A DNA stretch of 6,802 bases, taken from contig HF990805.1 in the NCBI GenBank assembly GCA_000436255.1, positions 8,452 to 15,253 on the forward strand. The letters are read 5' to 3'. Under the pieces are notes generated by a model that saw only the letters and a list, made by a program, of their open reading frames with translations, was not told the DNA's origin and made no database searches. The first letter of the stretch is position 1. Every line of letters starts with the position of its first letter. The stretch comes from Clostridium sp. CAG:1193. GTDB taxonomy: Bacteria > Bacillota_I > Bacilli_A > RF39 > UBA660. The position numbers and the translations under genes were made by a program. Of the stretch, positions 1-5,594 are shown one piece after another.

Positions 1-365
1 TTTTATCTTTAATAAATGATAATTTACTAGATTATATTGCTATGGATATTAAGAATATAAAAAGTAAATATGAGTTAACAAGTGGTGCTAAAGTAAAAAT
101 AGAAAATATATTAAAAAGTATAAATATAATTGAAAATAGTGGTATAGATTATGAATTTAGGACAACTATTATAAAAGAATTTCATACTTTAAGTGATATA
201 GACTATATAAGCAAAAAATTAGATAAAAAATCTAAATATTATATTCAAAACTTTGTTAAAAGTGATGCTGTTTTAGATAAGAATTTGCATTCCTTTACAA
301 GTGATGAGTTAAAAGAAATGAAACAAATTTTAAATAATGAAAATATTATTTTTAGAGATTTATAG
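1..365 (+). CDS. nrdG: Anaerobic ribonucleotide reductase activating protein (radical SAM), C-terminal part, 5' truncated by window edge
   Basis: The open frame enters from the left edge (first full codon at base 3), so the ATG at 42 is internal and not the start. About 120 C-terminal residues are visible, roughly half of the family's usual length. The read-through gives LLDYIAMDIK followed by a KYE segment, then GIDYEFRTTIIKEFH. These match the second half of the radical-SAM barrel of NrdG-type activases: the D-Y-x-A-M-D-I-K strand, and the EFRTT strand followed by H. The CxxxCxxC iron-sulfur motif must lie upstream of the window. The enzyme uses S-adenosylmethionine and a [4Fe-4S] cluster to create the glycyl radical on NrdD. 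Its stop lies 21 bases before nrdD, with only a ribosome binding site between, so the two are almost certainly co-transcribed. Placing the activase first is the reverse of the E. coli order. The family call is from recognised motifs; a closely related glycyl-radical activase is the main alternative, but the neighbour makes NrdG much more likely. Confidence 0.87.
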   Translation, partial: LSLINDNLLDYIAMDIKNIKSKYELTSGAKVKIENILKSINIIENSGIDYEFRTTIIKEFHTLSDIDYISKKLDKKSKYYIQNFVKSDAVLDKNLHSFTSDELKEMKQILNNENIIFRDL

Positions 366-374
366 TTATACAAG

Positions 375-381
375 AAGGAGG
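375..381 (+). promoter_or_regulatory. Ribosome binding site of nrdD
   Basis: AAGGAGG lies five bases before the ATG at 387. It is a near-perfect Shine-Dalgarno match in the 21-base gap after nrdG and fixes the nrdD start. Confidence 0.9.
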
Positions 382-386
382 ATTAT

Positions 387-2768
387 ATGTATAAAGTAAG
401 AAAAAGAGATGGAAAAATAATAAGTTTTGATTTAAATAAGATTAGTGAAGCGATAAAAAGAGCTTTTGAAGCGGAAGAAGTAAATTATACTGATGATATA
501 ATTGATTTCCTAGCTTTAAAGGTTACTGCTGAATTTAATCCTAAAATAGTAGATAATATTGTTAATGTAGAAGATATACAAGATGCAGTAGAAAGTGTAT
601 TATCAAAATCAGGATATACAGAAGTTGCAAAAGCATATATTTTATATAGAAAATTACATGAAAAAATGCGTAACATTAATTCTACTGTTCTAGATTATAA
701 AGAAGTAGTAAATAGTTATGTAAATGTAACTGACTGGAGAGTTAAAGAAAATTCAACAGTAACATATTCAGTAGGAGGATTAATATTAAGTAACTCAGGT
801 GCAATAACTGCAAATTACTGGCTAAGTGAAGTATATGATGATGAAATTGCTGATGCGCATAGAAATGCTGATATTCATATACATGATTTATCAATGCTTA
901 CAGGTTATTGTGCTGGATGGAGTTTAAAACAATTAATAACTGAAGGATTAGGTGGGGTTCCGGGTAAGATTACATCAAGTCCAGCAAAACATTTATCAAC
1001 ATTATGTAATCAAATGGTTAACTTCCTTGGAATTATGCAAAATGAATGGGCAGGAGCACAAGCATTTAGTTCATTTGATACTTATTTAGCACCTTTTGTT
1101 AAAATAGATAATCTTTCATATCATGATGTTAAACAATGTATTCAATCATTTGTATATGGAGTAAATACACCAAGTAGATGGGGTACACAAGCACCTTTTA
1201 CAAATGCAACATTTGATTGGGTTGTTCCAAATGATTTAGCAGAATTAAATGCAATTATAGGCGGAAAAGAAGTAGATTTTAAATACAAAGATTGTCAAAA
1301 AGAAATGGATATGATTAATAAAGCATTTATAGAAATAATGATTGAAGGAGATGCTAATGGAAGAGGATTCCAATATCCAATTCCAACATATTCAATTACT
1401 AAAGATTTTAACTGGGAAGATACTGAAAATAATAGATTATTATTTGAAATGACTGCAAAATATGGCACTCCTTATTTCTCTAACTATATAAATAGTGATA
1501 TGGAACCAAGTGATGTAAGAAGTATGTGCTGTAGATTAAGACTTGATTTAAGAGAGTTAAGAAAGAAATCAGGAGGATTCTTTGGAAGTGGAGAATCAAC
1601 AGGATCAATAGGCGTTGTTACAATTAACTTACCAAGAATTGCATATCTTGCAAAAGATGAAAAGGATTTTTACTTAAGACTTGAAAAAATGATGAATATT
1701 GCAGCAAGAAGTTTAAAAGTAAAAAGAAATGTAGTAACTAAACTATTAAATGAAGGATTATATCCATATACAAAACGTTACTTAGGAACATTTAATAATC
1801 ATTTTTCTACTATTGGTTTAGTTGGAATGAATGAAGCTGGGCTTAATGCAAAATGGTTAAGACTTGATTTAACTCATGAAGAAACTCAAAAATTTGCAAA
1901 AGATGTACTTAACTTTATGAGAGATAAATTATCAGATTATCAAGAAGAATATGGTGATTTATATAATCTTGAAGCAACACCAGCAGAATCTACATCATAT
2001 CGTTTAGCAAAACATGATAAAAATAAATATCCAGATATTATAACAGCATCAGAAAATGATGAAACTCCATATTATACTAATAGTACACATTTACCAGTAG
2101 GATATACTAGTGATATATTTGAAGCACTAGATATTCAAGATGAACTTCAAACATTATATACATCAGGAACAGTATTCCATGCATTCTTAGGTGAAAGATT
2201 AAAAGATTGGAAGAGTGCTGCTAAACTGGTTAGAAAAATAGCAGAAAACTATAAATTACCATATTATACACTTTCACCAACATATTCTGTTTGTAGTGAA
2301 CACGGATATATAACAGGAGAAGTATATACATGCCCTAAATGTGGTAAAGAAACAGAAGTATATAGTAGAATTACTGGATATTATAGACCTGTTAAAAACT
2401 GGAATATAGGTAAAACAGAAGAATTTAAAATGAGAAAAGTTTATGATTTGTCTACATCAAAATTAAAAGAAGAATGTACTAACGAAGAAGTAATTAAAGA
2501 AGATAAAATAATGTTATTTGGTACAAATGCGTGTCCAAATTGTAAAATGGCTAAAGAATTTTTAAAGAAAGCTAAAATAGATTATGAATGGGTAAATGCT
2601 GAAGAAAATGTTGAACTTACTAAAGATTTAGGTGTTAAACAAGCACCTACATTAGTAATAATTAAAAATAACAATGTAGAAAAAATAGCAAATTTATCTA
2701 ATATAAAAAAATATACAGAAGAAATGCGTCCAGTAAAGAAAAAAGAGAAAGAAGTTGTTAAAGCATGA
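387..2768 (+). CDS. nrdD: Class III anaerobic ribonucleoside-triphosphate reductase with fused C-terminal glutaredoxin-like domain
   Basis: This cytosolic, oxygen-sensitive enzyme makes deoxynucleotides from ribonucleoside triphosphates by glycyl-radical chemistry. Residues 1 to about 93 are an ATP-cone allosteric domain (VRKRDGK start). The barrel follows, with C175 in the GYCAGWSL strand and a C381-C382 pair in SMCCRLRLD; one of these cysteines is expected to carry the thiyl radical. NLEATPAESTSYRLA (528-541) is an NrdD signature. A probable zinc site is C636-x2-H639 with C649-x2-C652. The glycyl-radical loop is RITGYY, with G664 as the radical site. In ordinary NrdD the protein ends shortly after this loop. 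Here about 40 linker residues lead to an extra thioredoxin fold (about 706-785) with a CPNC active site (C716, C719) and the family's cis-proline in QAPT (P754), then a lysine-rich tail. The 793-residue length, against about 600-710 usual, reflects this fusion. The next gene starts inside the stop codon. The domain calls are confident; the role of the redoxin as internal reductant is inferred. Confidence 0.97.
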   Translation: MYKVRKRDGKIISFDLNKISEAIKRAFEAEEVNYTDDIIDFLALKVTAEFNPKIVDNIVNVEDIQDAVESVLSKSGYTEVAKAYILYRKLHEKMRNINSTVLDYKEVVNSYVNVTDWRVKENSTVTYSVGGLILSNSGAITANYWLSEVYDDEIADAHRNADIHIHDLSMLTGYCAGWSLKQLITEGLGGVPGKITSSPAKHLSTLCNQMVNFLGIMQNEWAGAQAFSSFDTYLAPFVKIDNLSYHDVKQCIQSFVYGVNTPSRWGTQAPFTNATFDWVVPNDLAELNAIIGGKEVDFKYKDCQKEMDMINKAFIEIMIEGDANGRGFQYPIPTYSITKDFNWEDTENNRLLFEMTAKYGTPYFSNYINSDMEPSDVRSMCCRLRLDLRELRKKSGGFFGSGESTGSIGVVTINLPRIAYLAKDEKDFYLRLEKMMNIAARSLKVKRNVVTKLLNEGLYPYTKRYLGTFNNHFSTIGLVGMNEAGLNAKWLRLDLTHEETQKFAKDVLNFMRDKLSDYQEEYGDLYNLEATPAESTSYRLAKHDKNKYPDIITASENDETPYYTNSTHLPVGYTSDIFEALDIQDELQTLYTSGTVFHAFLGERLKDWKSAAKLVRKIAENYKLPYYTLSPTYSVCSEHGYITGEVYTCPKCGKETEVYSRITGYYRPVKNWNIGKTEEFKMRKVYDLSTSKLKEECTNEEVIKEDKIMLFGTNACPNCKMAKEFLKKAKIDYEWVNAEENVELTKDLGVKQAPTLVIIKNNNVEKIANLSNIKKYTEEMRPVKKKEKEVVKA
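2502..2741 (+). other. Redoxin (glutaredoxin/NrdH-like) domain fused to NrdD
   Basis: This part of nrdD encodes residues about 706-785: a beta strand (IMLFG), the CPNC redox motif, a helix (KMAKEFLKKA), a second strand (YEWVNAEE), then GVKQAPTLVII with the conserved cis-proline. That is the order of a glutaredoxin/NrdH fold. It lies in frame with the reductase, with no stop or ribosome binding site between. The likely job is to pass electrons from the neighbouring flavoprotein to the active-site disulfide of NrdD; that job is inferred from position. Confidence 0.85.
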
Positions 2769-3667
2769 ATTATGATATAGTAATTATTGGCTGTGGAGTA
2801 TCAGGAATGACTGCAGCAATATACGCATTAAGAAGTGATAAAAGTGTATTAATACTTGAAAAAGAATCAATAGGAGGTGCGATTGCATCTAGTCCTAAAA
2901 TAGAAAATTATCCAGGTTATCAAAAAATAAGTGGGGCAGAACTAGCAGATAATTTATATGAACAAGTTATTTCGCTAGGAGGAGTTATTGAACTTGAAGA
3001 AGTAACAGAAATTAAAGTAGGAAATGAAAAAGAAGTAATAACAACTGATAATATATATACTTGTAAAGCAATAATAATTGCAACAGGAAGTAAATATAGA
3101 TTATTAGGCCTACCTAATGAAATAGATCTAATAGGTAACGGAGTACATTTTTGTGTATCATGTGATGGAGCATTTTATAAAGATAAGATTGTAGGAGTTA
3201 TAGGAGGCGGAAATACTGCTATAACAAATGCATTAACATTATCAGAAATATGTAAAAAAGTATATATTATTCAAAATTTAAGTGATTTAACTGGTGAAAA
3301 ATTATTAAAAGAAAAATTAAAAGAAAAGAAAAATATTGAAATTTATTATGAATCAACAGTAAAAGAACTTAAAAAAGATGATGAGCTTAAAGGAATTACA
3401 ATTGATTATAAAGGCAAAAATAAAGAAATTAAACTTGATGGAATATTTGTATCAATTGGACAAGTACCAGAAACTAATTTTATTAAAAATATAATTAATT
3501 TAAATGAATATAACTACGTACTTTCAGATTCTGAGTGTAAAACTAATATAAAAGGTGTATTCGTATCAGGAGATGTACGTGATAAAAAAGTAAGACAACT
3601 TACTACAGCAACAAATGATGGTACAATCTCAGCAATAGAAGCAGTAAACTATATAGATAGCTTATAA
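2765..3667 (+). CDS. Thioredoxin-reductase-like FAD flavoprotein, probably reductant of the NrdD redoxin domain
   Basis: At 300 residues this matches the length of low-molecular-weight thioredoxin reductases. GxGxxG (G9, G11, G14) followed by an acidic strand end (LEKE) binds FAD. PKIENYPG (44-51) is a family signature. C130-VS-C133-D is the redox-active disulfide, matching CATCD in classical TrxB. A second nucleotide fold begins at GGGNTA (147-152). GDVRDKKVRQ (269-278) is the C-terminal FAD motif. Two things are unusual. After the second dinucleotide fold the usual HRRxxxR, which holds the NADPH 2'-phosphate, is replaced by IIQNLSDL. The GGQ after the FAD fold is GGA. NADPH may therefore not be the donor; NADH or reduced ferredoxin are alternatives, as in the ferredoxin-dependent flavin thioredoxin reductases known from clostridia. 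The ATG overlaps the nrdD stop (ATGA) with only a weak upstream GAAG, so translation is probably coupled. Family confidence is high; donor and partner are inferred, so I give no trxB symbol. Confidence 0.88.
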   Translation: MNYDIVIIGCGVSGMTAAIYALRSDKSVLILEKESIGGAIASSPKIENYPGYQKISGAELADNLYEQVISLGGVIELEEVTEIKVGNEKEVITTDNIYTCKAIIIATGSKYRLLGLPNEIDLIGNGVHFCVSCDGAFYKDKIVGVIGGGNTAITNALTLSEICKKVYIIQNLSDLTGEKLLKEKLKEKKNIEIYYESTVKELKKDDELKGITIDYKGKNKEIKLDGIFVSIGQVPETNFIKNIINLNEYNYVLSDSECKTNIKGVFVSGDVRDKKVRQLTTATNDGTISAIEAVNYIDSL

Positions 3668-3677
3668 GCTTCTTTTT

Positions 3678-3751
3678 GCCGATTTAGTTTAGTGGTAAAA
3701 CATATGCATGGTAAGCATAAAAGGACTGTTCAATTCAGTCATTCGGCACCA
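3678..3751 (+). tRNA. tRNA-Thr, anticodon GGT, CCA encoded
   Basis: A full cloverleaf folds by hand. The acceptor GCCGATT pairs with ATTCGGC. The D stem is GTTT/AAAC around a seven-base AGTGGTA loop. The anticodon stem TATGC/GCATA encloses loop ATGGTAA, with T33 and anticodon GGT at 3710-3712. A four-base variable loop and T arm GACTG/CAGTC around TTCAATT follow, then discriminator A and encoded CCA. GGU reads the threonine codons ACC and ACU, and G1-C72 and C2-G71 agree with known threonine identity elements. Oddities are a T-T mismatch at acceptor pair 6-67, A at position 32, and a D arm that looks more like a Firmicutes glycine tRNA. It starts ten bases after the flavoprotein stop, so it may be processed from the nrd transcript. 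Confidence 0.87.
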
Positions 3752-3785
3752 GTTTAATAGTAAACTTGGACTTTCTTGAAAAAGC

Positions 3786-3814
3786 ATAAAACGACCTTTT
3801 ATAAGTCGTTTTAT
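3786..3814 (+). terminator. Intrinsic terminator after the nrd-tRNA unit
   Basis: ATAAAACGAC (3786-3795) pairs perfectly with GTCGTTTTAT (3805-3814) around a nine-base AT-rich loop. The four T's lie in the 3' arm and the following TATTCC is only moderately T-rich, so strength is uncertain. The symmetric arms could also work on the other strand. It sits 34 bases after the tRNA CCA and well before the next gene, as expected for the end of the operon. Confidence 0.65.
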
Positions 3815-3951
3815 ATTCCTATGAATGTGTCAAGTAAACTTGCATAAAATTAAAAATTTAATAAAATCATTGATGTAGTGATTATATAAAGCCTAAAAAA
3901 CAATAAGAATTATTACATTTTTTAAATGTTGTTATATACTTATTATAGTAA

Positions 3952-3957
3952 GAGGAG
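3952..3957 (+). promoter_or_regulatory. Ribosome binding site of the small membrane-protein gene
   Basis: GAGGAG lies six bases before the ATG at 3964. It supports this reading frame as a real gene despite its small size. Confidence 0.8.
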
Positions 3958-3963
3958 TAGAAT

Positions 3964-4242
3964 ATGGAAAAAATATTTAAAAAACATTGGAAAGAATTGC
4001 TAATCGATACAGTTTGCTGTGCACTTTTTATAACTGTTATTATGTACTTAATTATAGGGCCATATAATTCAGACTTTGTTGACATTCTGAAATTCATTTC
4101 AAAAGATGGTATAGCAGTTAATTTAAGCCTTGTAATGTTTCCAGTATATTTAATACTTTGTTTCTTAATAAAGCTTGGAACAACCGTTATGAGTGAAGAA
4201 AAAGTGGCAAAAAAATCAAAAAAGACTAGTTCTAAAAAATAA
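3964..4242 (+). CDS. Small two-helix membrane protein of unknown function
   Basis: I do not recognise a family in this 92-residue protein. A basic N-terminus (KKHWKE) precedes a hydrophobic helix at about 13-32 (LIDTVCC to YLIIG). A short 20-residue segment with charged residues (NSDFVDILKFISKDG) follows. A second hydrophobic helix spans about 51-71, and the tail is strongly lysine- and serine-rich (KKSKKTSSKK). The basic ends suggest that both termini face the cytoplasm, with the short loop outside. The gene has a good ribosome binding site and its own terminator overlapping the stop codon, so it is probably monocistronic. A possible promoter is TATACT at 3935-3940 with a poor -35 (TTACAT, 3913-3918). 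The 212-base gap before it, which includes the upstream terminator, argues against co-transcription with nrdD. The overlapping reverse-strand frame has no supporting signals. Confidence 0.8.
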   Translation: MEKIFKKHWKELLIDTVCCALFITVIMYLIIGPYNSDFVDILKFISKDGIAVNLSLVMFPVYLILCFLIKLGTTVMSEEKVAKKSKKTSSKK

Positions 4243-4273
4243 ATTTTAGTAAAAACGCTAAAATTTATTTTTT
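4234..4273 (+). terminator. Strong intrinsic terminator overlapping the end of the small membrane-protein gene
   Basis: TAAATTTTAG (4240-4249, containing the stop codon) pairs with CTAAAATTTA (4258-4267) around an eight-base loop. An A-run at 4234-4239 faces a T6 run at 4268-4273, so the stem can extend to 16 pairs. The A-tract/T-tract symmetry would allow termination from either direction, although no opposing gene is seen. Confidence 0.85.
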
Positions 4274-4294
4274 ATATATACTTAATTTTTAAAT

Positions 4295-4311
4295 AAATGA
4301 TATAATCATTT
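4295..4311 (+). promoter_or_regulatory. Inverted repeat covering the -10 element, possible operator
   Basis: AAATGAT and ATCATTT are perfect 7-base inverted arms separated by ATA, and the symmetric site lies over the TATAAT hexamer. A dimeric repressor bound here would block the promoter. In such AT-rich DNA a chance palindrome is possible, so this is a candidate only. Confidence 0.35.
4298..4306 (+). promoter_or_regulatory. Extended -10 promoter for the M50 protease gene
   Basis: TGATATAAT is a TGn extension joined to a consensus -10 hexamer TATAAT at 4301-4306. No good -35 is visible at normal spacing (TACTTA at 4279-4284 is poor), which is tolerated with an extended -10. A start around 4313 would give a leader of about 25 bases before the GTG at 4338. 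Confidence 0.65.
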
Positions 4312-4337
4312 TATGATATAGAAAAGAAGTGATAAAT

Positions 4338-5483
4338 GTGAGTAATGTAGCAAGAAAACTAAAGATATATAATTATATAGGGATTTTAATAAATATTATT
4401 TTTTATTTATTTTTATTTGTTTTCGGCATAAAGCTTGCATCTTTTATTCCAGATAAATCATTTGAATTAATGTTTGGTATTTTTTTAATATCATTTTTAA
4501 TTATCTATAGCATATTATTTTTTGCTTCAATTGCTTGGCATGAACTAGGGCATTTATTATTCGGATTAAAAGCTAAGTTAAAATTTATATCTTTTAATAT
4601 TTTGGGTTTTAGCATATATTTGGATAATAATAAATTAAAAATTAAGAAATACCCTAGAATGCCTAGAATAAAAGGGTATTGTGATATGATTACAATGGAT
4701 AATAGAAAATATGATAAAAAATCCATTAAACTTTATTATATGGGCGGAATAATATTTAATTTAATTTCTATTGTTATTTCAAGCGTTCTTATGCTTTTAA
4801 TTAAAAACGTATATTTTAATTTAGTTAATATATTAAATATAGGAATAAATATGTATTTTACATTATATAATTCAATTCCTGCAAGTAAATCTGGTGCGAG
4901 TAATGATGCTTTACAGATAATTTATTGTTTGAATGATGAAAATTATATTAATACAACGAGTAAAGTGCGAAAAATACAGCTTCTCTTGATGAGTGGAAAA
5001 GATTTAAAAGACATAGATAAAACCTTATTTACTAAACCAAATGAATTTAAAACATATGGTGATGTATTAAATGCTATGTTTTATGTTGATTATATTGTAT
5101 CAAAAGAGCAATACAAAGAAGCTAGTGATTATTGTATAAAAATATTAAATGATGCAAAAGACATGATTCCAAAACAAAATTTAATTACTGTAAAACTTCA
5201 ATTAATAATTTGTTTATTTAATGAAGATAAATTAGATGAAATTAAAAATATTTGGGATAAAGATATTAAAAAATATTTAGATCAAATGGGGAAAATATTA
5301 CCTATTTTTGTTGGAATAAATTATATGTATGCTACCTTAATTGAAAAAAATGAAGTAAATTCTAATAAATATTTTCACCAACTAAAAAAAATAAATAAAA
5401 AGAATCTTGATAAATATCAAATTAAAGAAATTGAAGATTTATTAAATGAGGTAAACACTAAAAGAAAAAAATATTATGTTTAA
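4338..5483 (+). CDS. Site-2-protease-like (M50) membrane metalloprotease with C-terminal helical domain
   Basis: The start is taken as GTG 4338, giving 381 residues. The in-frame GTG at 4329 is part of the ribosome binding site (AGAAGTGAT), the same arrangement as before the pilin gene. Hydrophobic segments lie at about 11-33, 44-75, 133-157 and 158-178. H68-E-L-G-H72 in the second segment is the HExxH zinc motif. MGGIIFN (135-141) resembles the GGxxxN turn of site-2 proteases. NSIPASKSGASND (178-190) resembles the NxxPxxxxxD element supplying the third zinc ligand, probably D190. From about 195 to the end the protein is soluble, lysine-rich and apparently all-helical, perhaps TPR-like. The family cuts substrates within or near the membrane, and the target here is unknown. 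A regulated-proteolysis or peptide-maturation role is possible, but no obvious substrate or anti-sigma factor lies beside it. The gene appears monocistronic. The protease-family call is good; the function is open. Confidence 0.8.
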   Translation: MSNVARKLKIYNYIGILINIIFYLFLFVFGIKLASFIPDKSFELMFGIFLISFLIIYSILFFASIAWHELGHLLFGLKAKLKFISFNILGFSIYLDNNKLKIKKYPRMPRIKGYCDMITMDNRKYDKKSIKLYYMGGIIFNLISIVISSVLMLLIKNVYFNLVNILNIGINMYFTLYNSIPASKSGASNDALQIIYCLNDENYINTTSKVRKIQLLLMSGKDLKDIDKTLFTKPNEFKTYGDVLNAMFYVDYIVSKEQYKEASDYCIKILNDAKDMIPKQNLITVKLQLIICLFNEDKLDEIKNIWDKDIKKYLDQMGKILPIFVGINYMYATLIEKNEVNSNKYFHQLKKINKKNLDKYQIKEIEDLLNEVNTKRKKYYV

Positions 5484-5509
5484 TAAAATAAAAGATTGAA
5501 TTTAAAAGG

Positions 5510-5538
5510 TTATTTAGTTTTGCTAAATAATTTTTTTT
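5510..5538 (+). terminator. Strong intrinsic terminator after the M50 protease gene
   Basis: TTATTTAG (5510-5517) pairs with CTAAATAA (5523-5530) around a five-base loop and runs straight into eight T's (5531-5538). It separates the protease unit from the pilin gene. Confidence 0.9.
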
Positions 5539-5540
5539 GC

Positions 5541-5569
5541 TAGATTAATGAATAAAATAATGTTATAAT
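5541..5569 (+). promoter_or_regulatory. Promoter of the pilin-like gene (extended -10)
   Basis: TGTTATAAT (5561-5569) gives a TGn extension with a consensus TATAAT at 5564-5569. TAGATT at 5541-5546 is a weak -35 at 17-base spacing. It begins just after the upstream terminator's T-run, and the leader before the ATG at 5595 would be short. Confidence 0.65.
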
Positions 5570-5581
5570 TGTACATACAAT

Positions 5582-5590
5582 AGGAGTGAT
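5582..5590 (+). promoter_or_regulatory. Extended ribosome binding site that decides the pilin start
   Basis: AGGAGTGAT matches an extended Shine-Dalgarno (AGGAGGTGAT) with one base missing. The in-frame GTG at 5586-5588 is inside this site, so it cannot be the start. The ATG at 5595, eight bases after AGGAG, is the real one and gives a clean prepilin leader. Confidence 0.8.
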
Positions 5591-5594
5591 AAAT

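Noticed and set aside
485..676. Reverse-strand reading frame of 63 codons inside nrdD
   Set aside because: It overlaps the ATP-cone coding region, has no recognisable domain, and is explained as the opposite strand of a strongly supported gene.
2766..2768. Possible Mycoplasma-type code (TGA as tryptophan), given the low GC
   Set aside because: TGA ends nrdD exactly where the next gene starts in an ATGA overlap, and every tryptophan in the proteins is TGG.
3659..3670. Perfect palindrome AGCTTATAAGCT over the flavoprotein stop, followed by TCTTTTT, as a terminator
   Set aside because: Only four pairs remain once a loop is allowed, which is too weak. The tRNA follows within a few bases and would be cut off from its promoter.
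3821..3847. Eight-codon frame starting ATGAATGTG in the gap after the terminator
   Set aside because: It has no ribosome binding site, is too short, and overlaps the direct repeat; nothing supports translation.
3870..3889. TTGATG and TATATA as a promoter for the small membrane-protein gene
   Set aside because: The spacing between the two hexamers is only about eight bases, far too short for a sigma-70-type promoter.
3882..4097. Reverse-strand reading frame of 71 codons
   Set aside because: It overlaps the small membrane-protein gene, which has a good ribosome binding site and a terminator. The reverse frame has neither and its sequence is low-complexity.
4505..4726. Reverse-strand reading frame of 73 codons inside the protease gene
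   Set aside because: It is antisense to the HExxH region, and its hydrophobic look mirrors the AT-rich codons of the membrane helices.
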